DNA from: Opitutaceae bacterium
GTDB lineage: Bacteria > Verrucomicrobiota > Verrucomicrobiia > Opitutales > Opitutaceae
NCBI GenBank assembly: GCA_028284235.1
Contig: JANQSC010000020.1
Coordinates: 1-64,000 of the forward strand
Direction: 5' to 3'
Length of the DNA: 64,000 nucleotides
The notes beneath the pieces are model-generated. The model ran no database searches. It was not told the DNA's origin and was given only the letters and a program-made list of their open reading frames with translations. Below are positions 24,775-34,677 of the stretch, one piece after another (the first letter of the stretch is position 1; every line of letters starts with the position of its first letter). A program made the translations under genes and the position numbers.

Positions 24775-27700
24775 TTGAATCACCCGTTTAAACCGTCTCG
24801 CTCGATACCAACTGTCTTGGCGATAGTTGCAGGCCTCTTGCTGGTGTGGTTCTTAAATCGCGAATTGCCTGTATCTAGTCAAAGGGAAATCGACCCGCTC
24901 CCACAATCACTGCCCGTTAACGCCAGCGAAGGTCTCGACGCGATCCAATCGCTTCCCGATCTCCAAGGCGTCAGTTTTCCAAGTCCCCTGTCCGGTTCGC
25001 CCTTCATCGAATTCGAGAACTGGTTGATCGATTATTTCGAGGCGACACCGCAGGACAGAGTAGCGCTTCTAGACCAAGGCCGCGAAATCGCGGACAGACG
25101 GCGAGAGGAACTCAAAAAACTGATCGTCGTTTCCCCCGAATTCGCGCTCGCGTTGGCAATCCCTTATGAAGTCAGGACTGGACTTCCACCAACAATCCTC
25201 TCGTCGCTCGAGGAACCCATAAGCGACGAAGCGGACTTCGAGTTAATCGTATGGTGCCCGGAGCCGGGAGGGGCGAGCGGCGGACACGCCCGGATTGCGC
25301 AGATGGGCGAACGGGACTTTGACGTCTACACATACGGCGATCGACTTGAATCCGTATCCAAAAATCGAATATCTCTCCACGGAATCGCGATTGACAACCT
25401 CATGGCGGCATCCAGCAGCCCCGCCAGAACTCTCTCCGCGGCCGAACGCGCGGATCTCGGGTTTTCAGAGGAAATCGTCGTCTCCGTCGGAGCCCACTAC
25501 TACCACGTTTCCGATGAAACGACTCTGGAAGCGCTTCAAAACGACCTCGCCGAAGATGAACGCATGCTCGGCCCTGACAACCGACCGCGCTATTCCGCGT
25601 TGAGAATGGGAGAATTTGACGGAGTAGCGGCCCTTCCTTCCGACGGCTCAGCGATTCTCCCTTTGGCCGACGATCCCCCCTTGGCGCTCTCACCCCATAC
25701 CGAAGGGCCCAAGACCATGCTCTACATTCGCGCCCGATTCTCGGATCAGAGCGAATCCCACGAACCCAACGATCTCGCTACCGTGACCGCGAGGCAAACC
25801 GGATGCGAGGTGTTTTGGCATGAGAACTCTTACGGAAAGTCGAGCCTCGTAACGACCTTTACCAGCACGGTGACCCTCCCCAACACCTCCAGCTACTACG
25901 CAGGTCTTTCCTTGAATCGCTTCAGCACCTTGCTCAACGCCGCAACCGCCGCGGCAGTGACCGCCGGCAACGCTGTCGGCGAGGACTGGGATGCTCAAAA
26001 CTACGATTTCTATACGGTTCTCACCACCGGCGGCTCCTGGGGGTACGCAGGTATCGCCAGCGTTGGCGGGCGACGTTCGCACCTGAACGGATCCAACTCC
26101 TCGCATATTCGCACAGCGTCTCATGAATTTGGGCACAACCTTGGCCTAAGACACGCCAACTACTGGAGAACGGATTCCACGTCCCCAATCGGTCGAGATT
26201 CCATACCCGGCGGATACGTCGGAGACGAAGGGAACGACGAGCGTATCGAATACGGGCATAGATTCTCCACGATGGCCGCTCAAGGCGGCAGCGGAGATTT
26301 CAACGACGGCAGAGCCCATTACACAACCGGGGAAAAGACGCGGCTGGACTGGCTCTTGGAAGACGACGGAGATTGGGTCAGTATCGACTCCAGCACTACC
26401 GTTCCGATTCGACTCTATCGACATGATATTGAAACCGCAGACCTTCCCGCCCGAGCGACCGGAGTGGTTCGAGCAATCAAGATAAATCGAGATTCAGGCG
26501 ACTACGCGTCTAGCAACAAGCGACGCTATTGGTTGAGCTATCGTCGCCTACCCACAAATGGGGACGCCGAAACCTGGCTCAGACGAGGATTGCAAGTGGA
26601 TTGGCAGAGAGAGAACTACGGCGGTGACGGTTCAATTCTCCTCGACATGACTCCATTTTCCGATGACAGCCCGCAATCCGGAGGTGGCTCCTCGCGCGAC
26701 AACGATGACAAGGAAGACTCGGCTCTCATCGTCGGGCGCACCTATAGCGACGCCATCGCAGACATTCATTTCACGCCGATCGCCCAAGGGGGGACCAGTC
26801 CGAACGAATGGATCGACGTCATCGTGAATTTCGATACTCAGACTGGCAATTCCAATCCCGAAATCAGCGCCTTTACCGCCACCGCCACTCAGGTCGAACC
26901 CAACATCGCCGTAGACTTTTCCGCCGCGGCTTCCGACCCGGATGGGGACCCGGTTTACTACACTTGGACCTTTGGAGACAATTCGATGGTCGTTGGCAGT
27001 CTGAATTCACCGACCGCCACCAAGAGCTGGCAATCGAGTGGCTTTTATCCGGTCCGACTCACCGCCTCCGACGGCAAGGGTGGCAAAGAAACCCGGGAAA
27101 TCATCATTCAGGTCGGCTCCCCGAGCGAATCGCTTTCGATTAGCGGGCGGGTTATCCACGCCGGTATTCCAGTTGAAGGCACGCGGGTCAACATCGGCTC
27201 AGACGAGCAAGCTTGGACAGATAGTAACGGCGAGTTCACACTTCCCGGCCTGGGCTCCGGGAGCTACACGGTTGCTGCCACGAAGGGCAGTCTCTCCTTG
27301 CAGCCGCAATTCGCGAACCCAATCGTCCTGACTGAATTCGACGCTTTCGGCAACGACTTCATCGCAGACGACGACGGACCCGGAACCGGTTCCCTGGAAC
27401 TCGCCATTACTCCTTATCAAGCGACCGTTCCACTGGGGGCCCAATCCAAATTTACCGTTCACGCGTGGGACGCCACGGGTCTTCCCACAACTTTAAGCCC
27501 GACTTGGACGACCAGCGCCGGAAGCTCGATCGACCAGTCAGGAGTGTTCACTGCAAATGCGGTCGGCGGGCCATTCACCATAACCGCTACCGATGGCGTC
27601 GCGTCCGCGTCCGCGTTCGTAACCGTTGACGACATCGACGCTATTGGGATTGAAGCCATCGACGGCCAAGGAGCCGAACCCGGTGTCGACGATGGAGCCT

Positions 27701-30699
27701 TCCGCATCAAACGCTACGGTAGCGTCGATGGAGACCTGACCGTTCATTTCACCGTCGATGGAGATGCCACAGAAGGACTCGACTACGCTGCGCTACCTCG
27801 GTCGACTCTTATCCCCGATGGCGCGGCCTTTGTCGACATGCCCTTGGACGTGCTCGACGATTTCGAGGAAGAATCCACCGAAAACGTAACAGTGACAATT
27901 CAAGCGGACGAATCCTATTCAATCTTCTCGCTAGAATCATCAGCAACCGTCGAGATCATCGACAATGGAGATATTGAGATTGCTGTTGCCATCACTTCTC
28001 CCTCTCTCCCTGAAATATATCTCGTCGAAGGGACAACCCTCGCCCTACGCGCCGCAATCAGCGACGAGGGAATACCGAATGCGCCAGACGGGCCCATTAC
28101 GGCCACTTGGTCTGTCCTAAACTCTCCAGCCCACGGATACGTAAACTTTTGGCCAAACGACAGCCTCAATACGGCCGCCACGTTCAGCGCCCGAGGAATA
28201 TATAGTATTCAATTAACGGTCACAAATGGAGAGAACTTTGGGCGGGCTCGCCTTGAGGTGAATGTCGATGAAACTTCAAACACAAGTCCATCGTTTGAGG
28301 ACAGCGTGGTCCACTTCCAGATGAACGAAGGCGCGGGAACAACCCTCAACAACTTAGTTCCATCCGACATAGACGGCACCCTCCTCGGCGATGCCGTTTG
28401 GGCAATGCCAGAAGAAAGTATATCAGATGGCGGCATCCACTTCGACGGAATTGACGACCGAATAACGGTTCCCGACGCAGACGAAATCAACCTGGAGAAT
28501 CACGAACAGCGAACCGTCGCTCTTTGGTTCAAAGCGAGCGACCCCTTCAAACCAGGCAAGCAATTGCTTTACGAAGAGGGCGGAACCAGCCGGGGCTTGA
28601 ACATCTATATCGAGGCAGGAACACTTTACGTCGGCGGATGGAACAGCGACTCGTATAACTGGCAAGACACTTTTCTTAGTACCGGAATATCCGATACAAA
28701 TTGGCACCACGTCGCCCTTGTCCTAGATCCAGTCGACCCAGACAACGCCCTGCCGGGGAGCTTTATGGCCTACCTGGATGGAGAAGTGTTCGCAAGCGGC
28801 AGCGGGGCTCGCCTCAACTCGCATTCTGGCGACACCGGAATCGGCGCGTTCAACGGCGCGACGCTTTACCACGATGGCCGCTCTACGAGTTCAGGCGATT
28901 ACTTTGAAGGCACGCTCGACGAATTCCGCCTTTGGAACCGCGCCCTCTCCGAATCCGAGGTCAGACTGCTCTACAGCTGGGTGTACGAGCCTCCTCGACT
29001 AACGATGGAATCCACCGCATCCAGTCCTGGCAGCGTCGTCATCCCCTCCGGCGTCGGCATTGTACTTGATAGCGCCGTCACGGGATCCAATCTGACCGTT
29101 TCAAATTGGGCCGAAGTCGCTGCACCTTCGGGAGGTTCAGCGTCACTCGAAACCCTAAACGATGGAACAGGCGCCGCCGCGACGTTTTCAGCGCCAGGTT
29201 TCTATACCCTTCGCCTGTTCGCTGAAAATGAATACCAAGGGACCGCCTGGGACGTGAACATCCACGCTGGAATCGAAACTCCAGACAATCCGACTACTGA
29301 AAACCAGGCGATCCACTTTTCGTTTGACGAAGGGAGTGGGACGACCGCGGCTAACGCGATCGCCGGGGGCGTCAATGGCGCCTTGGCCAACGGTGTCGCA
29401 TGGACCATTCCGAATGGAGGACTCTCGGGAATCGCCACCGCGTTCGATGGTATCGACGACATCATTACAACGCCAGAGGCGGATCCCATTGGCGGCGCCG
29501 CTTCCCATACCCAGAAAACAATTGCTCTCTGGATTAAGCCGAGCAACCCCGGGACTAGTGACAAAGAGATTCTCTTTGAGCAGGGCAACTCCGAACAGGG
29601 CATCAATCTATACCTCCTGAACAATACGCTATTTGCCGGGGCCTGGAATACGGAAACCGCAGATTGGGAAACCTACCTTTCCCTTCCAATCTCGCGAGAA
29701 AATTGGCGCCACATCGCTCTCATCCTCGATACGCCGTCAAACGGGGAGATTCAAAGCGACGGACTTTGCCTGTACTGGGACGGCGCCCTTGCGGCCTACG
29801 GAGAGGCAGCCGCGCTCGGAAGCCACACCGAGGGGATCGGCATCGGCGGCCAAGACGGAACGAGCAGATTCCACGATGGATCCAACCCAGACGCGGATGC
29901 CCTTAATTACTCCGGCCTCATCGACGAGTTTCACTACTTCAACGACCGCGTTCTCACCATCGACGAGATCGGCCTCCTTTATTCTTTCGGCAACATCGGT
30001 CCGAACGTTGAAGCGGGACCCGACCAAATCGATGCAGAAGCGCCCGCAGTAACCCTGTCCGGTTCGTCCAACGACGATCAGAAATGGAACTCGCCATTGA
30101 CCCACCAATGGACTGTCGCCAGAGGTCACGGCGCGGTCGAGTTCAGTCTTCCCGACAGCGATGGCATCGACACGAGAGCCCAGTTGAGCCAAGCCGGTGA
30201 ATACCGGATCCGACTTAGCGCGTTCGACGGTCAAGTCACGACGTTCGATGAAATGACAGTAAATATATTTGAATACACTTTGTTCGATCAATTTATGGAT
30301 TCGTTTCCTTCAATACCGGTAACCGAACGTGGTGAATTGCAAAACCCGGACGGAGACTCTTGGACCAATCTAGAGGAATACGCGTTCGGAGGTGATCCCA
30401 GCAGCTTCAACACGCGACCCGGGCTTATGTTCGACACGCTCGCGGTATCCGAGAACGACGACGAATATTTGGAATTCAGGTATCCAAGACGGCGCGACGC
30501 AACCAACCGAGAACTCGATTATAGACTACAGATATCCACGGATCTGAGTCCAGATTCATGGCAGGATCTAGGCTATATAGAAATCGACCCAATCATCGTG
30601 GACGAACACATCGAGATCGCTCGAGTCAGGATCGACCTGCCCCTCTCGAACTCGAATCGCGCCCTATTCCAGCGAATTAGAGTATCTATCTCCGAATAA
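24775..30699 (+). CDS. Giant secreted metzincin-like protease with PKD, Calx-beta and LamG domains
   Basis: A 1974-residue exported protein. An N-terminal signal or anchor is at about 12-28. A zinc-protease core carries HEFGHNLGLRH (H450, E451, H454, G457, H460), the HExxHxxGxxH consensus, with a Met-turn-like STMA near Met500. It is followed by a PKD-like domain (about 695-780), a carboxypeptidase-regulatory-like domain (about 785-860), a Calx-beta domain (about 955-1065), two LamG-like domains (about 1168-1395 and 1508-1735), another PKD-like domain (about 1740-1835) and a C-terminal NPDGDSWTNLEEYAFGGDP segment common in Verrucomicrobiota surface proteins. The start is TTG. It may degrade or bind extracellular proteins or glycoproteins. 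Confidence 0.85.
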   Translation: MNHPFKPSRSIPTVLAIVAGLLLVWFLNRELPVSSQREIDPLPQSLPVNASEGLDAIQSLPDLQGVSFPSPLSGSPFIEFENWLIDYFEATPQDRVALLDQGREIADRRREELKKLIVVSPEFALALAIPYEVRTGLPPTILSSLEEPISDEADFELIVWCPEPGGASGGHARIAQMGERDFDVYTYGDRLESVSKNRISLHGIAIDNLMAASSSPARTLSAAERADLGFSEEIVVSVGAHYYHVSDETTLEALQNDLAEDERMLGPDNRPRYSALRMGEFDGVAALPSDGSAILPLADDPPLALSPHTEGPKTMLYIRARFSDQSESHEPNDLATVTARQTGCEVFWHENSYGKSSLVTTFTSTVTLPNTSSYYAGLSLNRFSTLLNAATAAAVTAGNAVGEDWDAQNYDFYTVLTTGGSWGYAGIASVGGRRSHLNGSNSSHIRTASHEFGHNLGLRHANYWRTDSTSPIGRDSIPGGYVGDEGNDERIEYGHRFSTMAAQGGSGDFNDGRAHYTTGEKTRLDWLLEDDGDWVSIDSSTTVPIRLYRHDIETADLPARATGVVRAIKINRDSGDYASSNKRRYWLSYRRLPTNGDAETWLRRGLQVDWQRENYGGDGSILLDMTPFSDDSPQSGGGSSRDNDDKEDSALIVGRTYSDAIADIHFTPIAQGGTSPNEWIDVIVNFDTQTGNSNPEISAFTATATQVEPNIAVDFSAAASDPDGDPVYYTWTFGDNSMVVGSLNSPTATKSWQSSGFYPVRLTASDGKGGKETREIIIQVGSPSESLSISGRVIHAGIPVEGTRVNIGSDEQAWTDSNGEFTLPGLGSGSYTVAATKGSLSLQPQFANPIVLTEFDAFGNDFIADDDGPGTGSLELAITPYQATVPLGAQSKFTVHAWDATGLPTTLSPTWTTSAGSSIDQSGVFTANAVGGPFTITATDGVASASAFVTVDDIDAIGIEAIDGQGAEPGVDDGAFRIKRYGSVDGDLTVHFTVDGDATEGLDYAALPRSTLIPDGAAFVDMPLDVLDDFEEESTENVTVTIQADESYSIFSLESSATVEIIDNGDIEIAVAITSPSLPEIYLVEGTTLALRAAISDEGIPNAPDGPITATWSVLNSPAHGYVNFWPNDSLNTAATFSARGIYSIQLTVTNGENFGRARLEVNVDETSNTSPSFEDSVVHFQMNEGAGTTLNNLVPSDIDGTLLGDAVWAMPEESISDGGIHFDGIDDRITVPDADEINLENHEQRTVALWFKASDPFKPGKQLLYEEGGTSRGLNIYIEAGTLYVGGWNSDSYNWQDTFLSTGISDTNWHHVALVLDPVDPDNALPGSFMAYLDGEVFASGSGARLNSHSGDTGIGAFNGATLYHDGRSTSSGDYFEGTLDEFRLWNRALSESEVRLLYSWVYEPPRLTMESTASSPGSVVIPSGVGIVLDSAVTGSNLTVSNWAEVAAPSGGSASLETLNDGTGAAATFSAPGFYTLRLFAENEYQGTAWDVNIHAGIETPDNPTTENQAIHFSFDEGSGTTAANAIAGGVNGALANGVAWTIPNGGLSGIATAFDGIDDIITTPEADPIGGAASHTQKTIALWIKPSNPGTSDKEILFEQGNSEQGINLYLLNNTLFAGAWNTETADWETYLSLPISRENWRHIALILDTPSNGEIQSDGLCLYWDGALAAYGEAAALGSHTEGIGIGGQDGTSRFHDGSNPDADALNYSGLIDEFHYFNDRVLTIDEIGLLYSFGNIGPNVEAGPDQIDAEAPAVTLSGSSNDDQKWNSPLTHQWTVARGHGAVEFSLPDSDGIDTRAQLSQAGEYRIRLSAFDGQVTTFDEMTVNIFEYTLFDQFMDSFPSIPVTERGELQNPDGDSWTNLEEYAFGGDPSSFNTRPGLMFDTLAVSENDDEYLEFRYPRRRDATNRELDYRLQISTDLSPDSWQDLGYIEIDPIIVDEHIEIARVRIDLPLSNSNRALFQRIRVSISE

Positions 30700-30968
30700 C
30701 ACAGATAGCTCTACCGAACTAGCCCACAGACGGGTTCTATCCTAAAAGAGAACTTGAATTCGAATACCCCTTATTGGTCCAAGAACGCGCGGCTTTAAAT
30801 CGACAGCAAACAAGTCAAGGACAGCTGTTCTGCGATATCGATTGACTATCGCTCCCCGATGTAGGGGCGTTGCTCTTGTCTCGGCGTAGCTCGGAGAGCG
30901 TAGACGGACGCGACGCCGGTAGCGGTCGCAAATAGCTGCTCTCTCCCGCGACACAACCAATTGCGGCG

Positions 30969-31017
30969 CGCTCAATTGAGCGACGGGACGGGAAATTGCG
31001 CTCATTTTGAGCGCTCA
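30969..31017. repeat. Cluster of palindromes built from CGCTCA/TGAGCG
   Basis: A perfect 14-bp palindrome CGCTCAATTGAGCG (30969-30982) is followed by a hairpin GCGCTCA-TTT-TGAGCGC (30998-31014) and an overlapping palindrome TGAGCGCTCA (31008-31017). The repeated CGCTCA unit suggests a regulatory or structural role upstream of the transporter genes; this is not proven. Confidence 0.4.
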
Positions 31018-31066
31018 TGGCTGAATATCGATTGTGGCGCAAACCATGCTACATAAAGCGCATAGT

Positions 31067-31094
31067 ATATTACGAAATATTCCATTCGTAATAC
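31067..31094. promoter_or_regulatory. Candidate NikR-like operator (site A), before the ABC transporter
   Basis: A 28-bp palindrome with arms ATATTAC (31067-31073) and GTAATAC (31088-31094), spacer 14 bp, arm centres 21 bp apart. An inner perfect inverted repeat ATTACGAA/TTCGTAAT (31069-31076 and 31085-31092) strengthens it. Site B at 34126-34153 has the same arm type (GTAWTAC) and identical spacing. Both length and symmetry resemble the 28-bp operators of NikR proteins. It lies 32 bp before the ATG of the binding-protein gene. Confidence 0.6.
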
Positions 31095-31126
31095 TTTACG
31101 TTCAATTAACCAAACCAAAGTCAATC

Positions 31127-32119
31127 ATGAGCCTATTTGCCGCCTTCAAAACTACACGCGTATGCGCCCTCGTTTCCGCACTCCTTTTCGCCGCGATCGC
31201 CCTGGAAGCGAAGCCGCTCAAAATTGGGTACAGCGACTGGCCTGGCTGGGTCGCCTGGGAGGTCGCCATCGAAAAGCAGTGGTTCGACAAAGCAGGGGTC
31301 GAGGTGGAGTTCGAGTGGTTCGACTACCTCGCCTCCATGGACGCCTTCGCCGCCGGTCAACTCGACGCCGTCTGCATGACCAATGGCGACGCGCTGCTGA
31401 CCGGCGCCACCGGAGGGGCAAACGTCATGATTCTCATCAACGACTATTCAAACGGGAACGACATGGTGGTCGCCGCGCCTGGGATTAAGTCGATGAAGGA
31501 ACTCAAGGGGAAAAAGGTAGGTGTCGAAGTAGGTCTCGTCGGTCATCTGCTTCTCCTGAAAGGTCTCGAATCGGTTGGGCTTACCGAGGACGACATTGAA
31601 CTGGTCAATATGCCGACCGACCAAGCCGCTCAGACTCTGGCGTCGGGGGACGTTGACGCGATCGTCGCGTGGCAGCCGAATTCAGGTCAGGCTCTGAAGG
31701 CGGTCGCCGGGTCTACTAAGATCTTCTCCAGCGCCGATCGCCCGGGTCTCATCTACGACACGCTGGCGGTTTCCCCCGAAAGTCTCGCTTCCAATAGAGC
31801 CGAGTGGGAAAAAGTGGTTTCCGTATGGTATCAGATTGTCGACTACATCAACGATCCCAAGACACGTGAAGACGCGATCGCCATTATGGCATCGCGCGTC
31901 GATCTTCCCGCCTCCGAATACAAGCCGCTTCTTTCCGGAACGTCTATCCTAAGCCTCAGCGAAGCAAAAAAGGCGTTTAAAAAAGCGGAAGGCTTCAAGT
32001 CAATTTACGGTTCGTCCGAAATCGTGGACGCCTTCAGCGTCGACAACAAAATGTACGAGGAGAGGCAGGACATCGAAGCGTACATCGACCCTTCGATAAC
32101 CAAAGCCATGAGCAAGTAG
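31127..32119 (+). CDS. ABC transporter substrate-binding protein (NMT1/TauA-like)
   Basis: A 330-residue periplasmic binding protein with a signal peptide (about 1-28, ending ALEA before [16 protein letters not shown]). The fold matches the NMT1/TauA group that binds small nitrogen or sulfur compounds. Its neighbours (permease, ATPase, DUF1989 pair, biotin carboxylase, allophanate hydrolase) show it belongs to the urea/guanidine locus, where such transporters are often labelled urea-carboxylase-related. The ATG at 31127 is chosen because the signal peptide starts there; an open frame begins 31 codons further upstream. The ligand, perhaps guanidine, urea or a related compound, is inferred from context. 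Confidence 0.87.
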   Translation: MSLFAAFKTTRVCALVSALLFAAIALEAKPLKIGYSDWPGWVAWEVAIEKQWFDKAGVEVEFEWFDYLASMDAFAAGQLDAVCMTNGDALLTGATGGANVMILINDYSNGNDMVVAAPGIKSMKELKGKKVGVEVGLVGHLLLLKGLESVGLTEDDIELVNMPTDQAAQTLASGDVDAIVAWQPNSGQALKAVAGSTKIFSSADRPGLIYDTLAVSPESLASNRAEWEKVVSVWYQIVDYINDPKTREDAIAIMASRVDLPASEYKPLLSGTSILSLSEAKKAFKKAEGFKSIYGSSEIVDAFSVDNKMYEERQDIEAYIDPSITKAMSK

Positions 32120-32204
32120 TCGCTGCTCTATAATCTGCTCCTGCAAGCCCCCTTCTTTGCCGCAATGGGTCCCAAGGCGTCATCGCCACGCCCATACACC
32201 ATAT

Positions 32205-33233
32205 ATGTCGATCAACAATCAATGGCTCGCTATACGAAAGCCGCTGTCCGCGAAGCGTAGGCTTTTTCTCACCCTCCTGTCCTTTCTGCTTCCCCTTAGC
32301 ATCTGGTCCGCCGTTAGCTACGTCGACTGGCTCTGGCATCCAATGGTCGAGATCCAAGACAAGGGCGACGTGAGCTACTTTCGCGAGGGAAACCTGGTAA
32401 AGAAAGATATATTCCGCGAGGAGAACGCGACTTTGATCGCTTCCGGTGGTAATCCAGCAGTCGGTGTCCCGGCTAACCCGATCTACCTTCCGGCCCCGCA
32501 CGAGGTCGTTACCGCATTCTACACCTCCTTCACGACACCGCCAAAACGACGGAACGAACCCTGGTTGCACGAGAGTCTGATCCACAGCGTACAGGTCATA
32601 TTTTGGGGGTTCACGCTCTCCTCGCTCATCGGCGTCCCGCTCGGAATCCTATGCGGCGCCTATTCGTTCTTTTCCCGGCTACACGAACCCTTCATCGAAT
32701 TTTTTCGATACCTGCCCGCGCCTGCGTTCGGAGCTCTTTCCGTAGCGGTTTTAGGGATACACGACGCCCCGAAAATCGCCATTATTTTTATTGGTACGTT
32801 CTTCCAACAAGTACTCGTCATATCAAATACGACGCGAAAGCTAGATGTGTCTCTGATCGAAGCGGCTCAAACACTCGGGGCCAAGAAAACCAAACTGCTG
32901 ACAAAAGTAGTCGTACCGGGAATCCTGCCCGACCTCTATAAGGACATGCGCATTCTCCTCGGCTGGGCTTGGACCTACTTGATAGTCGCGGAAATCGTCG
33001 GGACAAGCACCGGCATCACTTGGTTCATAAATCAGCAAGGCAAATACCGCATATACGAGAACGTGTATGCAGCGATAATCATGATCGGGATCATCGGACT
33101 CGCCTCCGACTTGTTTCTCGCCTGGCTCGGGAAACACCTGTTCCCCTGGACCGGTCGCAAGCAAAGCAAGCTCTCCGTTTTCTTCAGCCGGCTTTTCGGA
33201 CCGGTCAACCAAACCGTATTCGACGAAAAATGA
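32205..33233 (+). CDS. ABC transporter permease (urea/guanidine-type uptake)
   Basis: A 342-residue inner-membrane permease of the SsuC/TauC type. The first transmembrane segment follows [20 protein letters not shown] periplasmic insert of about 100 residues separates it from the core ([23 protein letters not shown]). The cytosolic EAA loop reads [26 protein letters not shown]. The ATG at 32205 is preferred; 16 open codons further upstream look non-coding. Its stop codon overlaps the start of the ATPase gene (ATGA), which indicates one operon. The binding-protein gene ends 85 bp upstream. Confidence 0.9.
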   Translation: MSINNQWLAIRKPLSAKRRLFLTLLSFLLPLSIWSAVSYVDWLWHPMVEIQDKGDVSYFREGNLVKKDIFREENATLIASGGNPAVGVPANPIYLPAPHEVVTAFYTSFTTPPKRRNEPWLHESLIHSVQVIFWGFTLSSLIGVPLGILCGAYSFFSRLHEPFIEFFRYLPAPAFGALSVAVLGIHDAPKIAIIFIGTFFQQVLVISNTTRKLDVSLIEAAQTLGAKKTKLLTKVVVPGILPDLYKDMRILLGWAWTYLIVAEIVGTSTGITWFINQQGKYRIYENVYAAIIMIGIIGLASDLFLAWLGKHLFPWTGRKQSKLSVFFSRLFGPVNQTVFDEK

Positions 33234-34129
33234 CGCATTCGATAAGCCTCCCCAGCTACCTGGAACAGTCCCCAGAAGTACGTGAACGATTCGACCGATT
33301 GAAACAGCGAGACGTCCTTCTCGAAATCAAAAACCTGACCAAGACGTTCGAATCGAACGACGGCACGATCACCGCCCTCGACAACGTGTCGTTTAGAGCG
33401 CGCAGACGGGAATTCATCTCGGTCATCGGCCCATCCGGATGCGGGAAGTCCACCTTCATTCGCATTCTCGCCGGGCTCGAGTATCCCAGTTCCGGAGAAG
33501 TTCGCCTTGACGACGAAGAGGTTTCCGGCCCCTGCCCCAATCGAGGCATGGTGTTTCAAGGCTACACCTTGTTCCCTTGGCTGACCGTCAAACGCAATGT
33601 GATGTTCGGAATGAACATGGCAGGCCATGGCGGCACTGAGACCGAAAGCCAAGCGATGCAGTGGATTGACCTGGTAGGATTAAGCAAATTCGCGAACGCC
33701 TACCCGAACCAGTTGTCGGGCGGCATGAAACAACGCGTGGCCATCGCCCGCGCCCTGGCAAACCAGCCTCGAATCCTCCTAATGGACGAGCCGTTCGGCG
33801 CGCTCGACGCGCAAACGCGCGCCCAGATGCAATCCTACCTGCTCCAGATTTGGAAGAACGTGGACATAACGATCCTCTTTATCACCCACGACCTGGAAGA
33901 GGCCATCTACCTCGCGGATCGAATTCTCGTCCTCAAAGCCCACCCCGGAGAGGTGCAGGAAGTGATCGAAGTACCCGTCCCCCGTCCCCGATCGCCCGAA
34001 CAGTTCATTCTTCCCGAGTTCCTGGCCACCAAGCGACGCCTCGAAGAACTGATTCATCCAAAAAACGAATACGAGTCACAGGAATTGCCGATTATTCGAA
34101 TGACGCCAATCGGCGACGACGTAGAGTAA
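33230..34129 (+). CDS. ABC transporter ATP-binding protein (SsuB/TauB-type)
   Basis: A 299-residue ATPase with all motifs: Walker [10 protein letters not shown] (67-75), the signature [15 protein letters not shown], Walker [13 protein letters not shown] and the switch His in [15 protein letters not shown]. It drives the permease encoded just upstream, whose stop overlaps this ATG by ATGA. The start at 33230 is chosen for that overlap, even though the frame is open for 87 more codons. The stop codon TAA (34127-34129) lies inside the left arm of the palindrome at 34126-34153, so the regulatory site for the following genes overlaps the end of this one. Confidence 0.93.
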   Translation: MTHSISLPSYLEQSPEVRERFDRLKQRDVLLEIKNLTKTFESNDGTITALDNVSFRARRREFISVIGPSGCGKSTFIRILAGLEYPSSGEVRLDDEEVSGPCPNRGMVFQGYTLFPWLTVKRNVMFGMNMAGHGGTETESQAMQWIDLVGLSKFANAYPNQLSGGMKQRVAIARALANQPRILLMDEPFGALDAQTRAQMQSYLLQIWKNVDITILFITHDLEEAIYLADRILVLKAHPGEVQEVIEVPVPRPRSPEQFILPEFLATKRRLEELIHPKNEYESQELPIIRMTPIGDDVE

Positions 34130-34153
34130 TACTTTTTTTGTTTTTTGTATTAC
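34126..34153. promoter_or_regulatory. Candidate NikR-like operator (site B), before the regulator gene
   Basis: A 28-bp perfect palindrome with arms GTAATAC (34126-34132) and GTATTAC (34147-34153), extendable by one matching base on each side, and a T-rich 14-bp spacer. Arm centres are 21 bp apart, exactly as in site A. A consensus -35-like TTGACA lies just after it at 34159-34164, but no good -10 box is seen. It probably controls the regulator and the DUF1989 genes. Confidence 0.65.
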
Positions 34154-34201
34154 TTTTATTGACATCGAGATAAACCGGGCAAGACTTTCACGAGAATTGC
34201 G

Positions 34202-34672
34202 ATGAAAGAAAAACCCCCGAAAAAAGAAAACGCGGAGCGGATTAGCATGACCCTCCCGAGATCCACCCTCACCCAGTTTGACAACATGATTGAGAACCGA
34301 GGCTTCTCCAATCGGTCCCAGGCGATCACCGAGATCATCAACAAGGAGATTGTAGAGTTTAGCAGCCAACGAGGAAACGCCGTCATGGCGGGAGCGATCA
34401 CGCTATTCTACGCCCACTCCCGCTCCGGACTTCCCGCTCGGCTCGCTCGCATACAGAGAGACCATATCGCTGAGGTCATTAGCTCCTTGCATGTGCAGCT
34501 GGAAAATGACCACACCATGGAGGTAATCCTCGTGCAAGGGCCAGCCACGAAGCTGCGCAAGATCGCGGATGAACTCATCACATGCAAAGGCGTAAAAACC
34601 GGTAATCTCAATTTAACTACAGCGATTTTACCGCCAATTCACGAGAAGAAACCACGCCCGGCGAAAAACTAG
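34202..34672 (+). CDS. NikR-like ribbon-helix-helix regulator lacking the nickel site
   Basis: A 156-residue protein aligned end to end with NikR: an N-terminal ribbon-helix-helix (about 12-55, [30 protein letters not shown]) and a C-terminal ACT-like domain (60-142, [30 protein letters not shown]). In E. coli NikR the high-affinity nickel ligands are H76, H87, H89 and C95. By my alignment they correspond here to R86, H97, Q99 and T105, so only one remains. The gene lies within a guanidine/urea locus, 5 bp before a DUF1989 gene, and candidate operators of NikR size precede it and the transporter genes. It therefore probably senses another ligand. The alignment is from memory. Confidence 0.85.
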   Translation: MKEKPPKKENAERISMTLPRSTLTQFDNMIENRGFSNRSQAITEIINKEIVEFSSQRGNAVMAGAITLFYAHSRSGLPARLARIQRDHIAEVISSLHVQLENDHTMEVILVQGPATKLRKIADELITCKGVKTGNLNLTTAILPPIHEKKPRPAKN

Positions 34673-34677
34673 CTATC

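Larger units (their letters stand above)
30700..31126. promoter_or_regulatory. Promoter-leader region of the guanidine/urea locus
   Basis: A 427-bp gap with no convincing gene. The left part (about 30850-30920) is GC-rich and resembles a degenerate palindromic repeat. Three palindromes built from CGCTCA/TGAGCG lie at 30969-31017, and the candidate NikR-like operator is at 31067-31094. I looked for a guanidine-I (ykkC) riboswitch here, because such loci often carry one, and found none of its conserved segments. No confident -35/-10 pair is visible. Confidence 0.55.

Noticed and set aside
30700..31126. Possible guanidine-I (ykkC) riboswitch before the ABC transporter
   Set aside because: I searched by eye for its conserved segments and found none; the palindromes present do not fit that fold.
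34129..34160. T-run after the ABC ATPase gene as a terminator
   Set aside because: The T-rich stretch is the spacer of a perfect palindrome with A+T-rich arms and no GC stem, so an operator is a better reading.
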